From Elymus sibiricus (taxonomy: Eukaryota > Streptophyta > Magnoliopsida > Poales > Poaceae): DNA of 64,000 bases. Below the pieces are notes generated by a model, which worked only from the letters and a program-made list of their open reading frames with translations, was not told where the DNA came from and ran no database searches. Location: the NCBI GenBank assembly GCA_039707655.1, contig CM077676.1, forward strand, positions 241,384,866 to 241,448,865. The letters are read 5' to 3'. The translations under genes were made by a program, and so were the position numbers. Position 1 is the first letter of the stretch, and the number at the start of each line of letters is the position of its first letter. Shown piece by piece: positions 19,405 through 30,093 of this stretch.

Positions 19405-20544
19405 TTTGTTGACAGCATCCTGTACAAAAAGAGGCCAAATGGGGTGAAATTGAAGTGTATTTATCGGGAAGATGGACAGAAGTTGTTGGTAGAGATACAT
19501 GGAGGGATGTGTGGCTCCCACATTGGGTCACGCGCGCTTGTCGGCAAAGCTTTCCGGCAAGGTTTCTATTGGCCGACGGCCCTCCAAGATGCAATCTAAG
19601 TGCTAACTACATGTGAAGCATGTCAGTTCCATGCCAAAAACATACACCAACCAGCTCAAGCCCTTTAAACCATTCCTCTCTCCTGGGCCTTCGTGGTCTG
19701 GGGGCTGGACATCCTCGGCCCATTTCCTCGTGCAACCGGGGGCTTTGAGTTCCTGTACGTTGCAATCAACAAGTTCACAAAGTGGCCTGAGGTAGAGCCG
19801 GTAAGGAAGGTGACGGCACAATCAGCTATCAAGTTCTTCAAAGGATTGGTTGCTCGTTTTGGCGTACCCAATAGGATTATCACCAACAACGGCACCCAAT
19901 TCACGAGTCGCGCCTTCACAACATATTGTAAAGAGGTTGGCACCAAGATTTGCTATGCCTCTATTGCTCACCCGAGAAGCAACGGAGAGGCAGAAAGAGC
20001 CAATGCTGAAGTGCTGCAAGGTCTCAAGACCAGAACTTTTGATAGGCTGCACAAGTGTGGAAGGCGCTGGGTGGAAGAGTTGCCGATAGTTCTTTGGTCA
20101 CTCAGGACGACACCAAATCGAGCAACCGGCCAGACACCCTTCTCCCTTTTTTACGGTGCAGAGGCGGTGCTCCCCACGGAACTCGCATACGGATCTCCTC
20201 GAGTCCAAGCTTTTGATGAAGCAGATCAGGAAGAGAGAAGACATGATGATGTCACGCTCTTGGAGGAGGACCATTTCTGGGCTGCTGTACGTGCTGCATG
20301 ATACCAGCAAGCTTTGCGCCGCTATCATAGCTGCAAAGTTCATGCCAGGAAGCTTGAGGAAGGTGACCTTGTTCTTCGTCGGATCCAATCCGCGAAGGGA
20401 TCAAACAAGTTGACACCAAAGTGGGATGGCCCTTACCGAGTAGTTGAAGTCACTAGACCTGGCTCTGTCTGTCTAGAGATCGAAGATGGCACTCTAGTGC
20501 AAAAATCGTGGAATATTGAGCATCGTCGCAAGTTCTACCCGTGA
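19405..20544 (+). pseudogene. TAT-2: integrase of a Tat-lineage element
   Basis: Translation from 19405 gives the end of the RH-INT linker (RPNGVKLKCIYREDGQKLL), the zinc-binding region (MCGSHIGSRALVGKAF ... CEACQFHAKNIH), the catalytic core and the C-terminal WNIEHRRKFYP-stop. Catalytic acidic residues: D in VWGLDILGPF is present; the second should be in ITDNGTQF but reads ITNNGTQF (D to N); E in NGEAERANAE is present. Stops occur at about 19598, 19669 and 20299. The left end is cut at about 19404 against COP-1. So it is inactive, by stops and by loss of one DDE residue. Confidence 0.88.
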
Positions 20545-20840
20545 GGCGCAGTTGTCGGGCCTCCCGGCAACACATTTTGTACAAGTTGGCCGTCAAGGCA
20601 TGTAAACCTTTGTACAGAGCCAGGCGCAGAACCCGTGCATAGTGAAATAAAGCTAAGTGTTTCACAACTTTTTGTCAATGTGCATTTCTCTGATGTATGT
20701 TAAATGAAATGTTGTGTTACATATGCAAGCTTTGTATGAAATGATTAACGTGTCATCAAGTGTTCTAGCTGGAACAATTTCTCCCCCTTTTTCTGTTAAA
20801 GGCAAAGAGGATCCTCCGCATGCAAGTTTTCTGGGGGGAG
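20545..20840 (+). other. Post-integrase spacer and polypurine tract of TAT-2
   Basis: After pol comes a T-rich spacer with ACATTTTGTACAAG and TTTGTACAGAGCCAGGCG, ending in CTGGGGGGAG (20831-20840). The same spacer follows INT in TAT-5 (37586) and TAT-6 (49774), but there the accessory gene comes next; here an LTR follows after only 16 bases, so the accessory gene is missing. Confidence 0.65.
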
Positions 20841-20856
20841 TAACGGTGTAGCGCCC

Positions 20857-21531
20857 TATCGGTGTAGTGAACTTTGGGTGTTCATACCCTGACTACGCGC
20901 AGACAGTAGCAACCTCCTCACCGGGAAGGGCTTGGCGGAAGATGAACACATATCCAAGTTATCCACAAGACTATGAAGAAGACCTACAGGCAGGTCATCG
21001 AGAAGTACTAAAGAAGTACTGAGGATCAAGATTTATGTTGCCGGCAGGCTCCAAGCTGGCAAGCTCTTGGCCGGCAAGTGTGAGACCCGCAAGCTCCCTC
21101 CACCGCTCCACCTCAGCAACTTGTCAGGGTCTTGCCGCCAGGTCACCTAATGGCGCATTTATTGCTTTTGTCCTATACCGTCAGGGTTAGGTATGATAGC
21201 ACTGTAGCTACTATTTACCCTCTTTAATTAGCATTTTGCCACTGTGGTAGCCCCTTTTGTCTACAAAAGGAGGCCCATGGTTACCTTTACAAAGATCGGA
21301 CCCCTGATCATTTACAGTGGCTAGATGCACCTCCCGAGCACCTTGCCGGCAAGGTTGCACTCTTGTAATCATAGGGTTCCATAGCAACATCAATCCACCA
21401 ACGCAGGAGTAGGGTTTTATTCTTCACAGCGGCCCGAACCTGGGTAAACGCTCGAGTGCTCTCGTGGTTGTTGCTGCTCTTCATGTGCTGCATGCCCTAG
21501 CCGAACGTAGAAGGGTCTCTGGACCTATAGA
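20857..21531 (+). repeat. LTR between TAT-2 and TAT-3 (about 675 bp, with an internal deletion)
   Basis: Starts TATCGGTGTAGTGAAC (TG changed to TA) and is colinear with the LTRs at 23919-24755 and 26141-27000, but lacks about 180 bp of U3 found in those (the part matching 24180-24350). TATA-like CTACAAAAGG is at 21261-21270. The U5 end is cut near GGACCTATAG. It is preceded by integrase and followed by PR/RT, so it could be a shared LTR. Confidence 0.8.
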
Positions 21532-21540
21532 TGGCTGCAC

Positions 21541-23340
21541 CAGCCACCATGCAGATTCCCACGAAGGAGGATGGGACCGGCACTTTCACTATAAGTGCCA
21601 CCCTTGACAACAAATAGGAAAGCGCGCTCATCACTTACCTGCGGGCGGATGTCGATGTATTTGCATGGCAACCATCTGACATCCCCGGTGTTCCCAGAAA
21701 AGTGATTGAGCACCACCTTGTTGTCCGCCCCAATGGGAGACCCATCAAGCAAAAGGTCAGGGAGCAAGCTTTGGAATGCCAAGAGTTCATAGCCCAAGAA
21801 ATCCAAAAGTTAGAAGCTATAGGTCTGGTCAGAGGAGTGCTCCACCCCACGTGGTTGGCCCATCCAGTGGTAGTTCACAAGGCTAATGGGAAATGGAGAC
21901 TTTGTATTGACTTCACCGATATCAATTAAGCTTGTCCCAAAGACCCATTTCCCTCACTGTGAATTGATCATATTGTTGACCCCGCTGCCGGCTGCAACCT
22001 TCTCTCTTTCCTTGACGCCTACTCTGGTTATCAGCAGATCTTCATGGCTCGGGAAGATGAGGAGAAGACCGTATTCATCACTCCATGTGGTACATACTGC
22101 TTTGTGCGTATGCCTTTCGGATTGAAGAGTGCCGGTGTGACATTCCAGAGGGTGGTACAAATTGGTTTTGCTCCACAATTGCATTGAAATGTGGAAGCAT
22201 ACATGGATGACATTGTAGTCAAAACCAAGTACCGATCAACACTTGTTCAAGATTTAGAAGAGACATTTGCAAACTTGCACAAAATCAACTTGAAGCTCAA
22301 TCCCGAGAAGTGTGTTTTCGGTGTTCCATCCGGCAAGCTTCTCGGTTTCTTTCTGTCTCAGCGTGGGATCGAAGCAAATCCTGACAAGATCAAAGCGACT
22401 AAGCAGATCCAAGCACCCAAGCGCGTCAAGGACGTACGGCGTCTTGCCGGTTGTGTCACCGCATTGAGTAGATTTATATCTATGTCAGCTAAGCGCGCCT
22501 TGCTATTTTTCAAAATCTTGAAAAAGGCAGGTCCTATGAAATGGACCCCGGAAGCGGAGGCCACACTCCAAGACTTGAAGGAATATCTCTGTTCTCCACC
22601 AGTGCTAGTTGCGCCTAAACCACAAGAGCCATTACTGCTATATTTGGCAGCAACTAATCAAGTGACAAGTGCTGCATTAGTGGCTGAAAGGGAAGCAGAT
22701 CTCGAAGAGGCGGCAACGACAAAGCAAGTTGGAATCTTCTCCGGCAATGATGGGTGCCGACAAGTCAGAGTCAGCACAAGCAAATGAGCAAGAACAGCAA
22801 CAAGGTGTGCCGAAGAGGAAAATGGTGCAGCGCCCAGTTTACTTTGTAAGTTCCTTGTTACAGGGGGCTAGGTCAAGGTATTCTGGAGTACAGAAGTTGC
22901 TTTTTTGTCTCCTCATGGCCTCTCGCAAGCTGCACCATTACTTTCAAGCACATCCTATCACTGTCGTCACTTCCTTTCCATTGAAGCGCATCTTGAGAAA
23001 TCCAGAAGCTACCGGCAGGATAGTGGAGTGGGCGTTCGAGCTGTCAAGCTTTGATTTGCAGTTTGAAAGCACGTCAACAATTCAATGCAGAGCCTTGGCG
23101 GAATTCATTGCAGAATGGACCCCAATGCCAGACGAAGAAATGCCAAAAACTTCACTCCCCAGCAAGGAAGATGCAAATGAGTTGGTAATGTACTTTGATG
23201 GTGCCTTTTCGCTTCAAGGCGCCGGTGCTGGCATGCTGCTTGTCGCACCCACCGGAGAGCACCTCAAGTATGTCATCCAGATGCATTTTCCTAGGGAGAA
23301 GGCCACTAACAACACTGCTGAGTACGAGGGATTGCTTGTC
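21541..23340 (+). pseudogene. TAT-3: protease end, reverse transcriptase, RNase H and start of second RNase H
   Basis: From 21570 the frame shows the linker GTFTISATLDNK, then the RT start (IPGVPRKVIEHHLVVRPNG), the fingers (WRLCIDFTDIN), the palm (FLDAYSGYQQIFMAREDEEK) and the catalytic box AYMDDIVVKTK at about 22199-22231, with both aspartates. RH follows (RPVYFVSSLLQGARSRYSG, LLMASRKLHHYFQ). The second, archaeal-type RNase H typical of the Tat lineage begins at about 23185 (MYFDGAFSLQGAGAG, NNTAEYEGLL) and is cut at 23340. Stops at about 21618, 21927, 21961 and 22186, and a frame change near 22735. RT core residues are the best kept in the window among Tat copies. Confidence 0.88.
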
Positions 23341-23526
23341 GGCAACATAAATCTTGATCTTCAGTACTTCTTTAGTACTTCTCGATGACCTGCCTGGAGG
23401 TCTACTTCACAGTCTTGTGGATAACTTGGATATGTGTTCGTCTTCCGCCAAGCCCTTCCCAGTGAGGAGGCTGCTACCATCTACGCGTAGTCAGGGTATG
23501 AACACCCAAAGTTCACTACACCAACA
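23341..23526 (-). repeat. 3' LTR fragment of TAT-4 (first 186 bp of U3)
   Basis: Minus strand starts TGTTGGTGTAGTGAACTTTG at 23526 and matches 27000-26815 closely, ending at 23341 in the GCCGGCAACATAAATC region. Just beyond its start is the tract GGCCCGGGGGCTCC (minus, 23540-23527), the same tract that precedes the LTR of TAT-5. Confidence 0.8.
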
Positions 23527-23608
23527 GGAGCCCCCGGGCCTGGGCCTGACACGTGTGCGAAGTGTCGTCCGGGCTAGGCCCATTAACACGCGCAGACGTA
23601 CGTGTGGC

Positions 23609-23918
23609 TGCCACTATTTACCCTTAGTAATTACCATTTTGCCACTGTGGTCACCCCTTTTGTCTATAAAAGGAGGCCCATGGTTACCTTTACAAAGGTC
23701 GGACCCCCGCTCATTTACAGTGGCTAGCTACACCTCCCAAGCACCTTGTCGGCAAGGTTGCGCTCTTGTAACGTAGTGTTCCAAAGAAAACATCAATCCG
23801 CCAAAGCAGGAGTAGGGTTTTACGCTACACAGCGGCCCGAACCTGGGTAAATGCTCGAGTGCTCTCGTGGTTGTTGCTGCTCTTCGTGTGCTGCGTGCCC
23901 TCACCGAACGTAGAAGGG
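23609..23918 (+). repeat. Truncated plus-strand Tat LTR (TATA to U5)
   Basis: Matches the second half of the LTR at 23919-24755: CTATAAAAGG at 23664-23673, then GGAGGCCCATGG, the AAGGTTGCGCTCTTGTAA block and CCGAACGTAGAAGGG. It lacks most of U3 and the last bases. It is joined at 23918 to another LTR within the shared GGGT. Confidence 0.8.
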
Positions 23919-24755
23919 TTCATACCCTAACTACGTGCAGACGGTAGCAGCCTCCTCACTAGGAAGGGCTTGGCGGAAGACAAACACATATCCAAGTTAT
24001 CCACAAGACTGTGAAGAAGACCCCCAGGTAGGTTATCGAGAAGTACTAAGGAAGTACTAAGGATCAAGATTTATGTTGCCGGCAAGCACCAGGCCAGCAA
24101 GCTCTAGGCCGGCAAGCCTGAGACTGGCAAGCTCCCTCCACCGCTCCACCTCAGCAACCTGTCAGGGTCTTGCCGACAGGTGGCAGGCGCGTAGCCGGTT
24201 AGGTGAAGCTTGTGGGGGCACGTGGCAACTCGCCGCCTGAAAATCAACTTTATTGACACCCGCCCGGAAGGCGTGTCATGATAATAGAAGGTAGCTGGGC
24301 TGGCGGTACAGGTGGAACGGTGCTTCCTTGCCGGCATTCATCCCAGCGTGACACCTAATGGCGCATTTATTGCTTTTGTCCTATACCATCAGGGTTAGGT
24401 ATGATAGCACTATAGCCACTATTCACCCTCTGCAATTACCATTTTTCCACTGTGGTAGCCCCTTTTGTCTATAAAAGGAGGCCCATGGTTACCTTTACAA
24501 AGGTCAGACCCCTGCTCTTTTACAATGGCTAGCTGAACCTCCCGAGCACCTTGCCGGCAAGGTTGCGCTCTTGTAATCGTAGGGTTCCAAAGCTACATCA
24601 ATCCACCAAAGCAGGAGTAGGGTTTTACGCTTCACAGCGGCCCGAACCTGGGTAAATGCTTGTGTGCTCTCATGGTTGTTGCTGCTCTTCGTGTGCTCCA
24701 TGCCCTCGCCGAACGTAGAAGGGTCTTTGGACCCGTAGGTTATCATACGTCGACA
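23919..24755 (+). repeat. Plus-strand Tat LTR (nearly complete)
   Basis: Begins about 20 bp inside the normal LTR start (GTTCATACCCTAACTACG) and ends CGTCGACA. TATA box CTATAAAAGG at 24469-24478. It is followed by TCTTTGACGCACCAGGTAGG (24756-24775), a mutated form of the Tat PBS. After the PBS, at about 24785, the sequence is the gag of TAT-4 on the opposite strand. Confidence 0.83.
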
Positions 24756-24784
24756 TCTTTGACGCACCAGGTAGGGGGAGAGTT

Positions 24785-26056
24785 TTCCTAGCAAGCTTGT
24801 GGCCACCTTGGTATGCACCGACAAACTGATGGCACAGATCCGCCCAGGATGAAATTGAACCCTCCAGCAAGTTCATCAGCCAAGATCTCACGTTGTGCTT
24901 GAGTGCCATTGGAAAATAATTGGAGATAACCTTCTCGTCTCTACCCCCAGCGGCTTGAACAGCTACTATGTAGATAGCAAGGAACTCTGACGGATTAACC
25001 TTGCCGTCATATTTGTGCGGCAGATCAGGCTTGAAATTCCGGGAAGAGGGCCATCAAACCTGTTGTAGCTCGTAAGTAAAAATTGGGCAGCATGTGTCAT
25101 ACGGCAAGGCCCCAGGGTACTCCGGCGAACCTTTCGGCGCCGCTCAATTGCACACGGGCGTCCTCTTCCCGCTGGTGTTGCAAGACTCGACGTTGATCTT
25201 GCTGGCTTTGCGGGTCGGACAAGGCCATGGATACCTCGTCACGGGCATCGGTGCCGCGGTCTTGACGCGGCATGCACTGCGAGGACTGCACTGTAGGTGC
25301 TCCCGTTCGCTCTCCGACTGCCCTTGCCGGCTCCCTCTGCAGTCGCCGTGAAGGTTCCCCTTGACGGGCACTATCGATGCTGGCGAAGGCGATCAAGCTC
25401 TAGATTATGGCATGCCACTTGTCCATCTGATGAGCTACCGGAGGGAACTTGTGGAGCATTTGGGCTTGCGCCATGGCTTCTGCTGCAGTGCGCGACATGT
25501 ATGGCACCGAGGCGTGATAAGCCTCGTGACTCCTGGCTGGGCCAGGAGGAACTCTATCTCGTGCCTCCGACAGTACTGGATGACCACGAGGAGTGTGGGA
25601 TGGGTCTCGACTCCTGGTCGAACGAAGGGGAGCTCCATTCCGGTCCTATGGCGGAACTTGTGGGTCACCAGAAGCACGACGCGTTGGTTGGCCATGACCG
25701 TCCTTGGAGCGCACCTCCGAAGTACGATCGCGATGATGGCCTGGATCTTGAAAGTGACGACGCGGCGGGTCGCGCTCGCCACTAGGACGAGGAGGATCTC
25801 CCTTCTCCTGCAGTGGTTTGGGCGCGTCCTTCGCCACTCCGCCCTTGGACGTTGCCTCACCGTTGAGGCTCGTCACACTCATCTCACCGCCGGTCTGGTG
25901 ACTGGGGTCCCTAGAATGACGAGCAAGCTGGCTTCCGCCATCACCAGTGCGGGAATGTGAAACATGGCTGCCTCTGCCTCCGTCCCCCGTGCGCGCGTGA
26001 GACGGCGCATAGGAGGTGGAGGGAGCGGCAGCGCCCTTGGCCTTCTTTGGTGCCAT
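24785..26056 (-). pseudogene. Gag of TAT-4, degraded
   Basis: Minus strand: the N-terminal part (26056-25646) begins MAPKKAKGAAAPSTS and is S/H/R/D-rich; the middle (25600-25100) is frameshifted; the capsid part (about 25080-24785) carries the Tat gag landmarks SWLMNLLEGSISSWADLCHQ and FVGAYQGGHK, as at 63490-63400 in TAT-6. It stops abruptly at 24785 against a plus-strand PBS. The nucleocapsid part is missing. Confidence 0.7.
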
Positions 26057-26120
26057 GAGCGAAGATGATGAAGAGATGATGCTGCTAACGCGGCTGATCC
26101 AGATTCACGTGCGCGAAGCC

Positions 26121-26140
26121 CCTGCCTGGCGCGCCAAAGA
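26121..26140 (-). other. Primer binding site of TAT-4
   Basis: Minus strand TCTTTGGCGCGCCAGGCAGG directly follows the LTR end CGCTGACA. Same core as TAT-1. Confidence 0.8.
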
Positions 26141-27000
26141 TGTCAGCGTACGACAATCTATGGGTCCAGGGACCCTTGTACGTTCGGCGAGGGCACACAA
26201 CACACCAAGAGCAGCAACAACCATGAGAGCACTCGAGCGTTTACCCAGGTTCGAGCCGCTGTGTAGCATAAAACCCTACTCCTGCTTTGGTGGATTGATG
26301 TTTGCTTTGGAACCCTATGATTACAAGAGCGCAACCTTGCTGGCAAAGTGCTAGGGAGGTGCAGCTAGCTACTGTAAATGAGCAGGGGTCCGACTTTGTA
26401 AAGGTAACCATGGGCCTCCTTTAATAGACAAAAGGGGCTATCATAGTGGCAAAATGGTAATTACAGAGGGTAAATAGTGGCTATAGTGCTATCATACCTA
26501 ACTCTGACTGTATAGGACAAAAGCAATAAATGCCTCGTTAAGTGTCACGCTGGGATGAATGCCGGCAAGGGAGCACCGCTCCACCTGTACCGCCAGCCCA
26601 GCTACCTTCTATTATCATGACACGCCTTCTGGACGGGTGTCAATAAAGTTGATTTTTAGGCGGCAAGCTGCCACGTGCCCTGACAAGCTTCACCTAACCG
26701 GATGCGTGCCTACCACCTGTCGGCAAGACCCTGACAGGTTGCTGAGGTGGAGCGGTGGAGGGAGCTTGCCGGTCTCGCGCTTGCCGGCCCGGAGCTTGCT
26801 GGCTTGGAGCATGCCGGCAACATAAATCTTGATCTTCAGTACTTCCTTAGTACTTCTCGATGACCTGCCTGGAGGTCTTCTTCACATCTTGTGGATAACT
26901 TGGATATGTGTTCGTCTTTCGCCAAGCTCTTCCCGGTGAGGAGGCTGCTACCGTCTGCGCGTAGTCAGGGTATGAACACCCAAAGTTCACTACACCGACA
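26141..27000 (-). repeat. 5' LTR of TAT-4 (860 bp)
   Basis: Minus strand TGTCGGTGTAGTGAAC ... GTACGCTGACA, ends TG...CA. Colinear with the plus-strand LTRs at 20857 and 23919. The TATA box is altered (CTATTAAAGG at 26419-26428). It and the LTR at 23919-24755 form an inverted pair with their PBS sites facing inward. Confidence 0.87.
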
Positions 27001-27114
27001 GGTGGCGACCTTTGATGCCCAGTGTATGTAATCCGCGGTCTGGTTGCGCTTTATTATCACTGGTGACGAACTTTGATGCGCAATGGAAGTAATATTTTGT
27101 AATTTATTTATTGT

Positions 27115-28454
27115 ATAGTCTAGGTTTATTCTTAGTCACTATGCTTTAATTTAGGCCTAAAGCTTCGACGGAGGTCAACGTCCCAAAACGTTATCGGTCC
27201 GTCAGTGGTATATAAAAAGAAATTACGCTACACAATCGGGCCGGCCCTTAACTCGCTAGATATGGGCCGAAACATGGGCCTATTGTCATCTCGGGCCATT
27301 AGCAGGCCTAAACGTAAAGTAGTTTTGGGCCATTAGCAGGCCTAAATGTAAAGTAGTTTCGGTCCTTTAACAGGATGATAAACCACATGCCTTAGTTGGG
27401 CCAGAAAATACCATGGGCTTTTAACAGGATGAAAAGTAGATTGGGCCTGAATTGTGCCGAACAATTCACGGACTGATTGGCCCAATTACATGACAGACCG
27501 TTAACAGGACAAAATTTATGTCGGGCCTTGGTTGGCCCAATCACATTATGGGCTGTAACCAGGCCGGATGCAAAGTTGAGCCATAATTGGGCCCAATTAT
27601 ATCACGGGCATTCAATAGGCCGATAGTCAGATTGGTCTGAAATTTATCCACGAAGACCGCAGGCCGTTAAGAGGCCAAAAGTCACTTCGGACCAAAATGG
27701 GCCCAAATGCAGCACGGGCCATTAAATGGCCGAAAGTGAAACCAGGCCGAAAATGGCCCGATTGCACCAAGGGTCACTAACAAGCCGAAACAAACATCGG
27801 GCCGAACTGGGTCAAACTATTCGATGGGCCTTTAATAGGCGGAAATGCAAACTGGGCCTTCAATGGCCCAAAAACACAGTGGACTGTTAACGGGCCAGAT
27901 CTGATATGGGCCGTAATTTGGCCCAAAACATGGCAGGTTGTTAATGGGCCGGACCACAAGTATCTGACAAAATCTTGTGGGCCTTTGGCTAGGCCGGCCC
28001 TTTTAACCTAAATGGCCCACTGTTGGGCCGTTTCACGTGTCGACGTTTCATTGGCGCATCCCGTCCATTAGATGGATGACATCTGTCGCAATGCCGAGCT
28101 GACATGTGGTTCCGTTGGCGAATGAGAATTTGACACATGGAAAATCGCCATTGGTCTGGCTGTTAACGGGTATCGGATCCAAAACTGGCACCTGATAGCT
28201 TAACGGTGACTCGTTACGGTGGATTCCATGTGTTGGTTACCCTTGACGAAAACACTTCCATGACTCGCCATTTATCATCATTGAAGTGAACACTTCTGTG
28301 ACAATAAATTGAGTATTGTCATGGAACACTTCTACGATAGCACATGTATGACTATCTTCATTTTGTCATAAACTTGTCATGGATGTACATGCATGACAAG
28401 AAAGGTGACCTACTGTGACAAACACGTATCATCACGGAAGTGTTTTTTTGTAGT
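27115..28454 (+). repeat. GGGCC-rich repeat region, probable terminal part of a Triticeae DNA transposon
   Basis: From about 27230 to 28030 the motifs GGGCC and TTAACAGGCC(G/T)(A)AA recur every 40-70 bp with heavy divergence. From 28030 to 28454 the sequence turns to the kind I know from ends of Mutator-like wheat repeats: CATGACAAGAAAGGTGACC, CACGTATCATCACGG and a final T-run (TTTTTTTGTAGT). No transposase is visible and only one end is present. The left limit is approximate; 27001-27114 shows nothing I can name. Confidence 0.45.
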
Positions 28455-28683
28455 CTCTATTGAGGCAATCATCGAGGAGGGTGTCGAAGCTAAAGATGAT
28501 GTTGTCGAAGCTGTTGTAGAAGGCACGCCGGGTATGAAGGCATGCACCGTTGTTACCAGCACCGGCGTGTGTAGACAAGGACCAACACGAACAATACGCC
28601 ATGTTAGAGGGACTAGCTGAGGAGACATCCTAATGAGGACATCCCCGCCACTTTTACACCCATAGCCCCTACCGCTACACATA

Positions 28684-28906
28684 TTGGGCCAATTACTAGA
28701 GCTCGCGCAAGCCAATTAATTTATCAGGTACTTTCGTTTCTTGGAACTATTTCCAATGTTCATGAGGACATGATGCTTCCTAAATCAGATATGTTTTTAT
28801 CGCTTAGGAATGAAGGGTCTAACATGGACAAGAGGGATGAACATTGGAGCATGATCAAGCATGGAGAACAAGGCGGGCGCATGGGCATGACAAAGGCGTT
28901 TTGGTG
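28684..28906 (+). pseudogene. Short gypsy pol-tail-like ORF fragment
   Basis: A frame of about 73 codons reads PITRARA, then a helix, FLGTISNVHEDMMLPKSDMF and a run to a TGA. In grass gypsy elements the pol polyprotein often ends with a (P)(I/L/M)TR(S/A)RA helix before a poorly conserved tail; GYP-3 has PMTRACAGALKTEV. No other pol sequence is next to it. The flanks 28455-28683 and 28907-29113 hold no recognisable feature. Confidence 0.4.
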
Positions 28907-29116
28907 AGGATTTCAGAACTTTGAGGCTGCCGTCATGATGCGAGGAGGCACAAATGAAATATACAAAGACCACACTTCATAATTTCATCCATAGACATAT
29001 ATAGGTGTTGCGCCACCTCACTTTTGGGCCAGGACCATGTAATTTCGAAAATACCAGACCATAGGTTCTTTTTGTAGTCCATATGAGTGGGGTAAAATGA
29101 CTTAGGCTGGATTTTA

Positions 29117-29535
29117 GGGCCAGTTTGATTCATGTCCTGGTGCCATCTGACCTGGCCTCGAGTGTGCCTGGCTATATCATGTTACTCATTTGGTTAATTT
29201 CCTGGGAATGCCTAGGATAGCCTGGCCTGAGTGGCCAAAAAAAATAGTTAGCCTGGTAGGAGAATCCAGGCAGGTTGTTAGCTGGTCCAGGCGCAAGGAA
29301 GCCGATGCCTGGTGGCCACAAATCGCTGCCTGGGATACTATCTGTAGTAGTATTTCTCGATGGATGAGTTAATAAGTTGATTTTTTAAACTAGATAGCTT
29401 CCTAGGCCAGGCAAGCAACCAAACACCTATCCGCCTGTGCTGCCTGACCAGGCAGAACTCTATCGAGATTTAAAGGCCACACCAGGCAGGACCTTTTGCT
29501 AGACATACTATTTTGGATGCAAACCAAACTAACCC
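29117..29535. mobile_element. Harbinger/Tourist-like non-autonomous DNA element (419 bp)
   Basis: The ends form imperfect terminal inverted repeats: GGGCCAGTTTGATTCATG on the left and, reversed, GGGTTAGTTTGGTTTGCAT on the right. The trinucleotide TTA flanks both sides (29114-29116 and 29536-29538), the target preference of PIF/Harbinger elements. The interior is rich in CCTGG/CCAGG and has no coding capacity. Confidence 0.75.
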
Positions 29536-29538
29536 TTA

Positions 29539-29738
29539 GTCCCACATCGCAAGGGTTGACAAATCCCTCCTATGTTCCCCTATATATATAACCCTTAGAG
29601 CATCTACAACCGGACCACTCATACCCTCCTCAAACGCCCGGGGGGACACCCCGGTCACTACCAGGACAGGAGACAGAAGGAAAAAAGCGAGCCAACTGGA
29701 TCCCCCACTTTGTCCACATATGCCTAGGCTGTCCGCAG
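29539..29738. other. Anonymous stretch between the small DNA element and the BARE-like LTR
   Basis: Contains GTCCCACATCGC and a CTATATATATAACCC TATA-like tract at about 29580-29594, and a GAGCATCTACAACCGGAC block resembling an inverted-repeat element start. I cannot define an element. Confidence 0.3.
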
Positions 29739-30093
29739 TGTTGGAGATATGCCCTAGAGGCAATCATGTATGATCATATTTCCTATGTGTTTATGGAATA
29801 AAGATAGTCCTTGGTCGTTATCAATGATGTGTACCAACCAGTACGTGACTTGTTTGTGAGACTATGCATTTGTATGATGATTGTCCTAAATGGTCCCTAG
29901 TCGAAATGGTTGTGTGGACTCTCAACCGACTAGACTAGCATATGACATAGTGGATGGCTCGGTCTCACTAACCATGTAGCATTGGATGCTAGCCGGATAA
30001 TATGGACTCGGAAAGATCTGGTCGGATTCGACGTAGTCGGATCCGAGTCCAAATAAGGTCTGGGTCAGACAGACCAAACCATGAGATGCGGTG
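29739..30093 (+). repeat. 5' fragment of a BARE/WIS/Angela-like LTR (355 bp)
   Basis: Starts TGTTGGAGATATGCCCTAGA, the hallmark start of this Triticeae Copia LTR group, then diverges. It is cut at 30093 by a second LTR of the same group starting TGCTGGAAATATGCCC. Confidence 0.8.

Larger units (their letters stand above)
23341..27000 (-). mobile_element. TAT-4: internally deleted Tat element with plus-strand LTRs in its gap
   Basis: On the minus strand: 5' LTR 27000-26141, PBS, gag 26056-24785, then a gap filled by foreign plus-strand LTR sequence (24776-23609), then a remnant of the 3' internal end (23606-23541), polypurine tract (23540-23527) and the first 186 bp of the 3' LTR (23526-23341). 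Pol and accessory gene are lost. The right flank begins ggtgg. The left end is joined to TAT-3 at 23340, within a short match (CGGCAAC-like). The interpretation as one element is inference; the pieces are clear. Confidence 0.6.

Noticed and set aside
29595..29738. Second small inverted-repeat element next to the Harbinger-like one
   Set aside because: The start GAGCATCTACAACCGG looks familiar, but no matching opposite end or duplication is found before the BARE-like LTR.
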